From an uncultured Coriobacteriaceae bacterium (GTDB lineage Bacteria > Actinomycetota > Coriobacteriia > Coriobacteriales > Coriobacteriaceae), in contig CALUIM010000012.1 in assembly GCA_944320725.1 (NCBI GenBank), forward strand, positions 186,001 to 250,000: 64,000 bases of DNA, given 5' to 3'. The notes beneath the pieces are model-generated. The model worked only from the letters and a program-made list of their open reading frames with translations. It did no database searches and was not told the origin of the DNA. Shown here one piece after another: positions 25,772-33,980 of this stretch. A program made the position numbers and the translations under genes. Each line of letters opens with the position of its first letter. Position 1 is the stretch's first letter.

Positions 25772-25897
25772 ATGGCTCTTATCGGCGCTCTTCTCATCCT
25801 GTTCGTCATCGTCGGCGTCTTCACATTGATTGAGTTCTTACGGCTGCTGGCATGCGCCTTGGTGACGCTGGCTCTTCTCGCCCTTCTCGGCGTTTAA
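25772..25897 (+). CDS. 41-residue membrane protein after terL
   Basis: ATG 25772 to TAA 25897 encodes a nearly wholly hydrophobic protein (MALIGALLILFVIVGVFTL, then a second segment). It starts three bases after the terL stop, so it is probably co-translated. Its stop overlaps that of the convergent cargo gene. Two segments with a short charged link (EFLR) could suggest a holin-like protein, but this is not diagnostic. Confidence 0.5.
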   Translation: MALIGALLILFVIVGVFTLIEFLRLLACALVTLALLALLGV

Positions 25898-26631
25898 GCC
25901 TTCACGGGATAGAGCTGGCGGAAGTGATCGCCCCAGGCAGTTGCGAGCATGCCCTTCACGGCCTTCTCGACCGTCTCTTTGTGCCTCGGCTGGATGAGGA
26001 ACATGTAGTAGCGCTGGGAGACCTTCTCGAACTTCAACACCATCCCAGACACGCTGGAAAGGTCTTCTCTTCTTAAAAGCTCTTCTAGCTGCCCGATGTA
26101 GTGCTCGTCCTTATACCGGGCCTTGTGCTGGTAATAGACGACTGTGGAGCCCTGGGCATAGTAACTGGCGAGCTCTTCGGGCAGTACGTACTTGTTCTCC
26201 TTCGGCTTCCCCTTAGCGGATGAAACGACCAGGCCGTTATCGGGATCAACGCACACGATCTCATTCCCGGCCATGACGTCAAGTGACTTTGCGAACCACT
26301 CAGAGCGAAGCTCGATCCTTTTCGCCTTCTTCTTCCTCCTGAAATCGAGGCAGTCCGAGAAGAACGTGGCCTGGATGATATCGTCGTTTTGCATGTAGCG
26401 CACTTCTCGGTTGTCTCCATCGACAATCGTCTTGAGGCCAAGCCATAGTCCCGGATCGCATGTACGGTACTTCTCCTGCTTGAGATAGTCCACATGGCGG
26501 CCGTCGCTGTTGTGCGTCTCGTCAGGTGTGAGGTACCAGTTGAGCCCAATCGAGAAGCCAGCCAAGTGCAGGGCCCTCAGAAGTCCGAGTTTGCTGTAGT
26601 CGCCTATATCTCCCGCGTACCTGTTCTGCAT
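25894..26631 (-). CDS. Conserved hypothetical cargo protein (MQNRYAGDIGDY family)
   Basis: 245 residues. It begins MQNRYAGDIGDYSKLGLLRA and continues LNWYLTPDETHNSDGRH; DPDNGL lies mid-protein. I recall this as a widespread uncharacterised family often found on mobile DNA; no function is known to me. ATG 26631, eight bases after GAGGA, is the best start; the frame is open to 26748. It is divergent from the DUF262 nuclease gene and may belong to the same defence cassette. Confidence 0.65.
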   Translation of the reverse strand: MQNRYAGDIGDYSKLGLLRALHLAGFSIGLNWYLTPDETHNSDGRHVDYLKQEKYRTCDPGLWLGLKTIVDGDNREVRYMQNDDIIQATFFSDCLDFRRKKKAKRIELRSEWFAKSLDVMAGNEIVCVDPDNGLVVSSAKGKPKENKYVLPEELASYYAQGSTVVYYQHKARYKDEHYIGQLEELLRREDLSSVSGMVLKFEKVSQRYYMFLIQPRHKETVEKAVKGMLATAWGDHFRQLYPVKA

Positions 26632-26803
26632 AGTCATTTCCTCGGCTTCCCTTTTCATAACACGATGCCTGAATTCTAAGGCATGGGTGCATACGCCAGT
26701 AATGAGCTCAGAGCTTTCGACAGAGGCCAAGTCTTCGACGTATTCCAAAACCCAAACGTCGGACGCAGAACAAGGCGCCCTGAATACACCTGCGCCTAGC
26801 AGC

Positions 26804-26809
26804 TATAAT
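26804..26809 (+). promoter_or_regulatory. -10 element for the DUF262 gene
   Basis: TATAAT 39 bases before the start of the 26848 gene, in a short divergent intergenic region; the -35 is weak (TGAATA, 17 bases upstream). Confidence 0.4.
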
Positions 26810-26847
26810 TAGCCTTCGTTGAACGATTAAGCGATTGCGGAGGATAC

Positions 26848-28662
26848 ATGCAGGCCAAGGAATACCCCTTCAGCAGGATTAAGCGGCAGGTCATCTACAA
26901 GATTCCCTTCTTCCAGAGAACCTACGTTTGGCAGCTCGGAAACTGGGAGGATCTTTGGAAGGAGCTTTCCTCGCCCAAGAGGAGCTGCTTCCTTGGATCT
27001 ATCATCCTGAAGGACGTCGAGGACCCGCTCAGGGAGCGCATGTATCAGCAAGTCGTAGACGGGCAGCAGCGCTTGACCACGCTTACAATTCTTCTGCGGG
27101 CGCTTATCGACCATTTCGGGGACAAGGCCACCGAGGAAGAGTACGAGGAGTATCTCTACTTTGTCCGAACAAAGCTCACGTCTGGCGGCCGCGTAAAGGA
27201 GCGTAGCTACAAGATCGAGCATTCGAAGGTCGATGCCCCGTTCTACAAGGACATCATCGACGGCAAATATGCCGGCATCGAATTGGGAGACGAGGTTGTC
27301 CCAGAAAACAGGCTCGTCTACTGCTACAAGTTCTTCCGCGAGATGTTCGCGATGGCAACTGATGAAGAGCTTCAAAGCGTAACCGAGAAGCTGACATACG
27401 ACGACCGTGAGGTGCTCGTGTTCATCGAGCTCCGCGAGGACGAAAACGAGCAGGTCATCTTCGATGCCATCAACAGCACGGGCGTGAAGCTGACCACTTC
27501 TGACATTATCAAGAACGAACTCTTCCAGCGAGTGATCGACACCAACAAGGGAGGCTCCGGCGAGGCTCGGGCAAAGGACCACGCTGGCGCGCTGTACGAT
27601 GAAACTTGGTTCGAGACATTCGAGCGCGATTCCGACACGCTCAACACCTGGCTTGACACCGTGGGTGTCGGCCATAACGTCCGAAGCAATATTGACCTCT
27701 TCTTTAGCGCATTCGCGCAGATAAAGCAGATATTCAACCCTGCCAAGGATAAGGTTGCAGAACTGGCTCCTTGCTACTCGAGGCATGTCTCCGGGATGGA
27801 TGCCGCCGAGATCGAGGCCTTCATTCGCGAGATCTGCGATTACGCCGAGACCTACCGCGAGACGTTCATCGGATTTGACGAGATTACGGCCTTCAGCTTC
27901 GAGGACAGCACAACGCGCCTGTTGAAGATGCTGAAGGTCATGCGACTCGCAACATTCGACGCCTTCATCCTGAAGACAATGAAGACGCTGCCGGAGGATG
28001 AGCAGGCGGCTGTTTTTAACCTGCTCGAACGCTACCTGATGCGCAATTACGTCATCGGCAACTCAACGCGCAACTACAACACCCAGGCCTACGAGATGAT
28101 CGAGGGCAAGTTCGACTTCGAGGAAGCCCTTTCCAAGCCCGAGGTAGCAGACGACCGCCTTCTTGCCTCGCTTCGAAACATCTACAGCACGCGTGCTGGG
28201 CTCGTACTTTTCTGGATCGAACTGCACAGGCACATGGACCCCGAATCTGACCTGCATGGAGCAGAGTTGAAGTACTCATTTGAGCTGGAGCACATCATGC
28301 CGCAGAAGTGGCGCCAGCATTGGGGCTTAGACGTGCTTCCCTGCATTGACGAGCACGGCGTCGAGCTTTCCGGGAACGACGCTGAGAACGCGCGCACTGC
28401 CGCCGTCTACGAAATCGGCAACATGACTCTTCTACCTTCGCGCCTGAACAAAGACCTGAAGAACTATGCTTTCGCCGATAAGGTGAACGGATGCCAGCTG
28501 CGCAAGCGGTGGCAAAAGGGCATGAAAGACCAGACCGCATTCATGATCACCAAAGAAGTGACGGACCGCGACCCGCTTGTTTGGCGCGAAGCTGACATCA
28601 GGGCTCGGACGCAAGCGCTCTTCAAAGAGTTCTGCGAGATCTGGCCCTCTAGCTCGAAATAG
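26848..28662 (+). CDS. DUF262/DUF1524 protein, GmrSD-like modification-dependent nuclease
   Basis: 604 residues. The N-terminal ParB-like DUF262 domain is shown by PFFQRTYVWQLGNWEDLW, FLGSIILK, VVDGQQRLTTLTILL and IFDAINSTGVKLTTSDIIKNEL. The C-terminal DUF1524 HNH domain is shown by ELEHIMPQKW and IGNMTLLPSRLNKDL. This is the single-chain layout of GmrSD type IV enzymes, which use NTPs to cut modified phage DNA. GGAGG precedes the ATG. It sits between terL and portal with its own promoter, so it can act as lysogenic defence cargo. Confidence 0.85.
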   Translation: MQAKEYPFSRIKRQVIYKIPFFQRTYVWQLGNWEDLWKELSSPKRSCFLGSIILKDVEDPLRERMYQQVVDGQQRLTTLTILLRALIDHFGDKATEEEYEEYLYFVRTKLTSGGRVKERSYKIEHSKVDAPFYKDIIDGKYAGIELGDEVVPENRLVYCYKFFREMFAMATDEELQSVTEKLTYDDREVLVFIELREDENEQVIFDAINSTGVKLTTSDIIKNELFQRVIDTNKGGSGEARAKDHAGALYDETWFETFERDSDTLNTWLDTVGVGHNVRSNIDLFFSAFAQIKQIFNPAKDKVAELAPCYSRHVSGMDAAEIEAFIREICDYAETYRETFIGFDEITAFSFEDSTTRLLKMLKVMRLATFDAFILKTMKTLPEDEQAAVFNLLERYLMRNYVIGNSTRNYNTQAYEMIEGKFDFEEALSKPEVADDRLLASLRNIYSTRAGLVLFWIELHRHMDPESDLHGAELKYSFELEHIMPQKWRQHWGLDVLPCIDEHGVELSGNDAENARTAAVYEIGNMTLLPSRLNKDLKNYAFADKVNGCQLRKRWQKGMKDQTAFMITKEVTDRDPLVWREADIRARTQALFKEFCEIWPSSSK

Positions 28663-28691
28663 TCTCTTAGCCAAACTGCATCAATAGCCCA

Positions 28692-28707
28692 CTTGTGACA
28701 TGCGTTG
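28692..28707 (+). promoter_or_regulatory. Late-module motif copy 2
   Basis: CTTGTGACATGCGTTG resembles the two identical copies at 24019 and 36691 with a 2-base insertion, and is likewise followed by ATGCC (28718-28722). CTTCACCA (28711-28718) can pair with TGGTTGAAG (28731-28739) with one bulge, giving a hairpin before the portal start. Confidence 0.4.
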
Positions 28708-28750
28708 AAACTTCACCATGCCTTTCGGTGTGGTTGAAGGAGGTTTCAGC

Positions 28751-30388
28751 ATGGGCGCTAATGGCTTGGACGAATACTGGGTGCCGGAGCATGTTAAGGA
28801 CTACCTGAGGAAGCTCGGATTCGTTCTTCCCATGGATGACATGGAACCCTGGATACGGTCGTGGGATGACTGGATGAGCGCACGCGGGGAGTTCTACGAC
28901 TACCGGGATAAGGACGGCATAGGCAGAGTTTATGCTGTTCATCGTCGGTCTATTCATCCTGCTATGCGTGTATGCAAGGAGTGGGGCTCTCTTCTTCTCA
29001 ATGAAGAGGTCAAGGTCGTGTGCGAGGATCAGAGGGCGACCGACTGGATCAACTCGTTCTTCTCTTCCACCAACTTCATGAATGCGGCGCAGGCGACCGT
29101 CGTGCGTGCCTTCGGCCTGGGCACGGGCGCTTGGGCACTCTGGATTGACCTGGGCAAGAGGAAGGTTCGCATCCGGCATTACGACGCGCGCATGGTCATC
29201 CCACTCTCATGGGACGAGGACGGGATCTCGGAGTGCGCTTTCGCCACGCGGGCGTTCTATAGGGGCAAGGCCGTGGACCAGCTGCAGATGCACCTGCGCG
29301 GTAGTATGGGCTTCTCGGCGGACCTTTCCCCATCTTCACCTTCCCACGAGAACGAGGGTGCTCTTCTCTCCCATGAAACAGAGGAGACGTACAGGATCGT
29401 CACCGTGTGCTTCGACCACGAGGGAAACGAGCTCGCGCCTGCGGGCATCCTCCCGATCTACGACACGGGCTGTCCTTTCCCCACCTTCGGCATTGTCAAA
29501 CCTGCAATCACCAATACCAGGGTGGATATGAGTCCCTACGGACAGTCGGTATTCGCTGATGCGGTGGACGCCGTCCAGGCCGTGGACCTCACCTTCGATG
29601 CCCTTATCAACGAGATCGACCTCTCGAAGATGAGGGTGTTCTTGTCGGACGTCCTTTTTGACAGAGAGCAGGACGGCAACAAGAACGTCACCATTCCCTT
29701 CGGCAAGCAGGACTGCACTGTCTTCCGCAAGGTCATGAGCACGGAGGACACGATCCAGGAGTTCGCGCCGGCGCTGCGCACCAATGGGCAAATCGAGGCG
29801 TTCCGCGTGGCCCTGCAGATGCTTGGAGATCTCACAGGCTTCGGCATCAGCTACTTCGACATGAACGAGTCCCGGGGGTATGTGAAGACGGCCACCGAGG
29901 TCTCTTCCGACAACTCGGCGCTCATGCGCAACATCCGCCGGAACGAGAATAGCCTGGAGGGCTCGATCGTCTCGATAGCGAAAGCAGTCATGCACGCGTC
30001 GCGATCCTTCGGCGAGGGCATCCCTGACGAGGGCGAGGTCCGCGTGCAGTTCGACGACTCCATCATCCAGGACACGGCAGCGGAGAAGGAGCAGGACATG
30101 CGCGAGGTGGGCGTCACCATGGGCGCCTGGGAGTACAGGATGCGCTGGTATGGGGAGGAAGAGTCCATCGCACGCGCCAGGGCGGCAGAGATCGGCACGG
30201 GCAAGGGTATGAATTTACCTCGATTCCGTTTACACCCCTACGCCGCATTCAGGGCGGCGCCCTCCCGACCGCCGGCGGCCTCTCGGAGAGGTCGGGTTCC
30301 CTCAGGCACTTCCTCACCGTGGGCTCGGAGACCCCGGTGTCCCGGGCTATCGAGGCGACCGTCGCCCCGTTCCTGCCCAGCTTTCTGA
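28751..30388 (+). CDS. Phage portal protein (SPP1 gp6-like), C terminus altered by IS21 remnant
   Basis: Portal-like sequence runs from ATG 28751 (GAAGGAGG before it) to about 30208, some 486 residues, close to a full SPP1-type portal: an N-terminal wing, a long core (VDAVQAVDLTFDALINEID) and a stem/clip region with TATEVSSDNSALMRNIRRNE. Codons after about 30208 come from IS21-like DNA and add about 60 proline/arginine-rich residues before the stop. Only a few native residues may be lost, so activity is uncertain. The portal would form the DNA entry ring. Confidence 0.8.
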   Translation: MGANGLDEYWVPEHVKDYLRKLGFVLPMDDMEPWIRSWDDWMSARGEFYDYRDKDGIGRVYAVHRRSIHPAMRVCKEWGSLLLNEEVKVVCEDQRATDWINSFFSSTNFMNAAQATVVRAFGLGTGAWALWIDLGKRKVRIRHYDARMVIPLSWDEDGISECAFATRAFYRGKAVDQLQMHLRGSMGFSADLSPSSPSHENEGALLSHETEETYRIVTVCFDHEGNELAPAGILPIYDTGCPFPTFGIVKPAITNTRVDMSPYGQSVFADAVDAVQAVDLTFDALINEIDLSKMRVFLSDVLFDREQDGNKNVTIPFGKQDCTVFRKVMSTEDTIQEFAPALRTNGQIEAFRVALQMLGDLTGFGISYFDMNESRGYVKTATEVSSDNSALMRNIRRNENSLEGSIVSIAKAVMHASRSFGEGIPDEGEVRVQFDDSIIQDTAAEKEQDMREVGVTMGAWEYRMRWYGEEESIARARAAEIGTGKGMNLPRFRLHPYAAFRAAPSRPPAASRRGRVPSGTSSPWARRPRCPGLSRRPSPRSCPAF

Positions 30389-30458
30389 TATCGTCGATCT
30401 TGTCCACGCCGATCATTTCCTCTCTGGCCCCCAATCGTCGTAACCGAAGCAACGACAA
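30249..30458 (-). pseudogene. IstA transposase, N-terminal fragment
   Basis: 69 codons. MIGVDKIDDIRKLGRNGATV, then SIARDTGVSEPTVRKCLREP, is the N-terminal HTH of IS21 IstA transposases, normally over 400 residues. The fragment probably begins at the internal methionine (codon 15). It lacks the DDE domain and is not functional. Confidence 0.75.
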
Positions 30459-30487
30459 CGGTAGGCCGAACGGGATGGTCGGCGTGC

Positions 30488-30549
30488 CCGCGCTCAGACC
30501 CGAAACTTTTCCGCGCTCATTCCCGAAAACCCACCGCGCTCAAACCCGC
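30488..30549. repeat. Three IS21 terminal repeats, 23-bp period
   Basis: CCGCGCTCAGACCCGA (30488), CCGCGCTCATTCCCGA (30511) and CCGCGCTCAAACCCGC (30534) are spaced exactly 23 bp. IS21 elements carry such multiple transposase-binding repeats at their ends. Confidence 0.75.
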
Positions 30550-30550
30550 A

Positions 30551-30991
30551 ATACGGAGGCTATCAAACACACACGCCGTCCGCTGCCCGGGTGGCCTTCC
30601 CGACCCGCGCCGCACGGCCTGCCGGTCCCATGGCGCGGACAACCCTCGATGACTCTGCGCTTGCGTGGCCTGTGCGCATGGCCCGGCGGCAGACAAAACA
30701 CAAACAGCGTCTGCTGTCTGAATTGAGAAGCAGGCTCAGATCTCTTCAATATGGAATAGAACAGCCATATGCGCCTGCAGTTGCTTGGATGAGTCGGCAC
30801 TGTGAGCAGCGCTTTAGATTGGTTGTTATCGCTTTCAACATGTCAGAGTCGCACAGTCTGAGAAAAACTCACCTGACGGTATAATTGCATACCATGAGAA
30901 GGGATAACGACTGCTTGATGCCGTGTAATGGCACGACAGGCGAAATATCTCTTCTCTGAAATGCTGACGACATGCGAGGAGGCTGAGAATT
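30551..30991. other. Degenerate stretch before the ScaI-like gene
   Basis: About 440 bases outside the IS21 repeats. The first 200 bases are GC-rich without a credible gene; the rest turns AT-rich. TATAAT at 30880-30885 is a likely -10 for the endonuclease gene 107 bases on, though no good -35 is seen. No controller (C-protein) gene was found. Confidence 0.4.
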
Positions 30992-31582
30992 ATGGGTTCG
31001 CCATACGACGGTCATTCTGTGCGCGAATGGGACCGCATAACCCAACAGTTGATTGATGAGCACCCATTGGAAGAGGAAGAGATTGTTGAAGTCGTGCTGG
31101 AAGCTTGGGAAAGCATTATGCAGACCAAAATCGGCGGCAAGCTTCAAATCGGGGTTGATGTGCTTCCTAGTCCACAAATCCTGGGCAACTATCTTCACAT
31201 GCTAACCGCTGCGATTTTTGCAGAAAGATACCCTGGCATTTGGAGAGGTGAAATCGACAAAAGCGATAAGGACGTGGTCTATATTAATGACGATTACTAC
31301 TCGTTTGAAATCAAGACCTCATCGCAGAACAGCATCTACGGGAACAGGAGCTATGGTCAGCCAAATAGCGACAACAGTTCTGGTAAAGCAAAGTTTGGCT
31401 ATTACCTAGCTATTAATTTCGAGAAATTCACGCAAACGCATCGCCATCCTGTAATAAAGCGCATTAAGTTCGGATGGATAGATCACTCTGACTGGCATGC
31501 GCAAGCAGCAGCGACTGGCCAAAACTCAACTCTTGATAGGGATGCATGGAATCATAAGTTGAAGCTTCTTTACGGAAGCTGA
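30992..31582 (+). CDS. ScaI-like type II restriction endonuclease
   Basis: 196 residues. YSFEIKTSSQNSIYGNRSYGQ is the pattern I recall for the ScaI endonuclease family, with EIK as the metal-binding acidic/lysine part of a PD-(D/E)xK site and Asp of KDVVYIND as partner. ScaI cuts AGTACT; whether specificity is shared is unknown. GAGGAGG precedes the ATG. It converges on a DNA methyltransferase gene across a terminator, a normal R-M arrangement. Confidence 0.75.
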   Translation: MGSPYDGHSVREWDRITQQLIDEHPLEEEEIVEVVLEAWESIMQTKIGGKLQIGVDVLPSPQILGNYLHMLTAAIFAERYPGIWRGEIDKSDKDVVYINDDYYSFEIKTSSQNSIYGNRSYGQPNSDNSSGKAKFGYYLAINFEKFTQTHRHPVIKRIKFGWIDHSDWHAQAAATGQNSTLDRDAWNHKLKLLYGS

Positions 31583-31592
31583 TAGCCTAACT

Positions 31593-31629
31593 CGGTCGCT
31601 ACCTCGCAAAGCTATAAAGGTAGCGACCG
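31593..31629. terminator. Bidirectional terminator between restriction and methyltransferase genes
   Basis: CGGTCGCTACCT (31593-31604) and AGGTAGCGACCG (31618-31629) form a 12-bp perfect stem with a 13-base loop, between convergent stop codons. Confidence 0.75.
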
Positions 31630-31643
31630 GAGTGATTAGCCGA

Positions 31644-33833
31644 TCAGATCTCCCATTTTTCCCTATACATCTCTGACCACCAGCCGTTTCGCTTCTCGGT
31701 AATTTCATAGTCTGAGGCTATTTCCTCTACGCTTGAAAGAAGCGTAGATAGGACAGTTACGCTTTCATCTCGCAGATTGCCATCAAGTAGATAGCGAGTC
31801 GGAAGGCAGGAATAAAACTCGGCAATAGCGATGTTCTGCATATCAGGTACGGTTACTTCCGCCTCTACCCTTTGAAGCCGATCGAGCGTTTCAAGTAATG
31901 TGCTCTTCGCTTTGTCCAAGGCACTATTCAACAAGTCAGACATACTTTCGAATGCCTCAACCTTGCTATCGGTCTTTTGGGACACGAGCATTATGTCGAT
32001 ACCAATGGAATTCTTATTCGAGGTATGCGCCCCTGTTCTTGTTTCCGCCTGCACCGGGTAGCACTTAATCAATTTAAAGCCAGATTTGGCAATGCTCTCT
32101 AATACCGCAAGCCAGCTATCGAGACTTTTGTCGTGGAATGAGAATACAAGGAAGCCTTCATCCTTAACTTTTGCATGGCATTCTGTCAGAACATCAGTCA
32201 GACCAGCCTGGTAATACGAGAAGTCTTTTCCTGCGACCGAGTTAACGACGATTTCATCCGTTTTTGGCGACAATGGCTCCGTGAAGCCTAGCTCGTCAGC
32301 AATGCTGCTCAGATAATTCCAAACATGGAAGAAATCTATGAGCTCCGAGTACATAACGTTGGCTCCATATGGAGGGTCGGTCAATACGATATCGACCGAA
32401 CAATCCGGTACGAACGACAGATTCCTCGAGTCACCACACCTTAAAAGTGGATGGGTGGCATCCATGTCTGAGAACTCTGTAACAGGGGTCGCTTGCACGA
32501 TGTCCGTACTTGGCATTTTTACTGAGTCATATCTCCCCTTACTGTTCGCTGCAACCGAGAGATCATATATTCCCTTGTTGAAACGCTTCCCTCGTAAGAT
32601 TTTCTGGACCGTCTTTACGAAAGTACCGGTACCGAGATGGGCGCCCCAAACGCAATTCTCCACGGGCATCGATATCGGGACATAGGCATGATTAAAGAAG
32701 ATATTGCATATCTTATAGGCATTTTGCTGATACCTGCAGAACATGTTGTTCATCTCCAACATGCCCGAGAAGGCAAGCTGCAGCCAAAGCTGGATGTTTC
32801 TGTCTTCGACTTTGTTTATCGCGTCAAGAAGAAGGCCGAGACAAAGCAACTGACGCTCATTGAACAGATCACGAAAACGCCTGTACCCGTGATTGAGTAT
32901 CTGGTTCGTGTTGTATCCGACAGGTATCACCTGGTCAGGTATGGGAAGACTATTCTCTAGTTCAGCAAAATCGTTAATTGCCTTCTGCCGTAGTTCGATG
33001 TCCCTAGAATCAGGCTGTTTATAACCATGGTAGCCACAATGCGGGCAACAATACTCTATGGCAATTACGTCAGTCTCAAAGGGATACCCCGTCTCCGGCC
33101 CATAATCGGTCAAAATACGCGACTCACCACAGTCAGGGCAAGTGAATCTACCGCTTTTCACGTATGAGCTACGAGGGTTTTCGAGTGACCAACCACATTC
33201 GCACTCGAAAGGACCTTCCTTGAATTTGGTTTCGGACAACTTGCCGCATTTCGGACATGCGACAGTAAAAGTATCCTTTTTATAAGCGATGATGAAGCTT
33301 GAGAAGAAGCGGTGCTCGTGGTCACAATTGCATGATTTTGCCTTCTTAACATGGAATGAGTACATCCCATCGGCGTCCTTGCCGCAGTGTGGGCAAGTAG
33401 TCTTGTAGTATGACTTGATTCGGGCGCCTACCGTTTCTTCAAGCCTCTTGACCTCGCGATTAACAGCTCTCTCGTCTACTGGTTCTACCAGTGCTTTAGT
33501 CACAAATAGCGACAATGGCTGCAAGTCATTACCGATGACTTTGCATCCGAAGCGTAGCGCCTCAAATATCGTAGTGCCGCCGCCCATAAAAGGATCCAGT
33601 ACCGTTATGTCCTCGCGTTGAATTGAGGGTCCGTAAAATTGGTCCAGAATGTCGCCCTCGCCATCCGACATGTAGCCAAGTAGCGCGAGCCTGAAATTCG
33701 CCGTGATTCTTCTAGCGAAATACTTGTGAATGAAGAACACCGGTTTCTTTCGACTGGCCTCTTTTCGTGATGCCTGGTAGAGACGGTCGTATGGCATATC
33801 TGCGCAAAACCTATTATCATTCGCAGCGCTCAC
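31644..33833 (-). CDS. Zn-ribbon DNA methyltransferase, partner of the ScaI-like enzyme
   Basis: 729 residues. The SAM-binding motif VLDPFMGGGTTIFEAL is near residue 80 and the catalytic VLTDPPYGANVMYSEL is near residue 500, an order typical of COG1743-like enzymes. Between them are several zinc ribbons (CPHCGKD, CPKCGKL, CPDCGES, CPHCGYH). DPPY fits N6-adenine or N4-cytosine methylation. GTG 33833 with AAGGGG is preferred to TTG 33854. It would protect the host genome from the convergent endonuclease. Lower GC than phage genes. Confidence 0.85.
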   Translation of the reverse strand: MSAANDNRFCADMPYDRLYQASRKEASRKKPVFFIHKYFARRITANFRLALLGYMSDGEGDILDQFYGPSIQREDITVLDPFMGGGTTIFEALRFGCKVIGNDLQPLSLFVTKALVEPVDERAVNREVKRLEETVGARIKSYYKTTCPHCGKDADGMYSFHVKKAKSCNCDHEHRFFSSFIIAYKKDTFTVACPKCGKLSETKFKEGPFECECGWSLENPRSSYVKSGRFTCPDCGESRILTDYGPETGYPFETDVIAIEYCCPHCGYHGYKQPDSRDIELRQKAINDFAELENSLPIPDQVIPVGYNTNQILNHGYRRFRDLFNERQLLCLGLLLDAINKVEDRNIQLWLQLAFSGMLEMNNMFCRYQQNAYKICNIFFNHAYVPISMPVENCVWGAHLGTGTFVKTVQKILRGKRFNKGIYDLSVAANSKGRYDSVKMPSTDIVQATPVTEFSDMDATHPLLRCGDSRNLSFVPDCSVDIVLTDPPYGANVMYSELIDFFHVWNYLSSIADELGFTEPLSPKTDEIVVNSVAGKDFSYYQAGLTDVLTECHAKVKDEGFLVFSFHDKSLDSWLAVLESIAKSGFKLIKCYPVQAETRTGAHTSNKNSIGIDIMLVSQKTDSKVEAFESMSDLLNSALDKAKSTLLETLDRLQRVEAEVTVPDMQNIAIAEFYSCLPTRYLLDGNLRDESVTVLSTLLSSVEEIASDYEITEKRNGWWSEMYREKWEI

Positions 33834-33980
33834 TGCGGTACCCCTTCTAATCAAATGAACGATCTACGTGTTGGCTACACTCATCAAGAACGTGTGCAGC
33901 CGGACACGGAAGATTCATTCTTCCAGCCACCATAACGCTTCGGAGAATCGCACCGATGATTTGCGGTCCTTATCGATAAA

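Larger units (their letters stand above)
30209..30550 (-). mobile_element. IS21-family left-end remnant
   Basis: On the minus strand this holds three 16-bp terminal repeats at 23-bp spacing, then the 5' part of an istA-like gene, which stops early at the joint with portal DNA. The rest of istA, istB and the right end are missing. Confidence 0.7.

Noticed and set aside
30488-30549. Evenly spaced repeats that could suggest a CRISPR array
   Set aside because: Only three 16-bp units with 7-bp spacers; they match IS21 terminal repeats next to an istA fragment. No cas genes.
30591-30884. Small open frames between the IS21 remnant and the endonuclease gene
   Set aside because: Short, overlapping, no ribosome site, and composition like decayed DNA.
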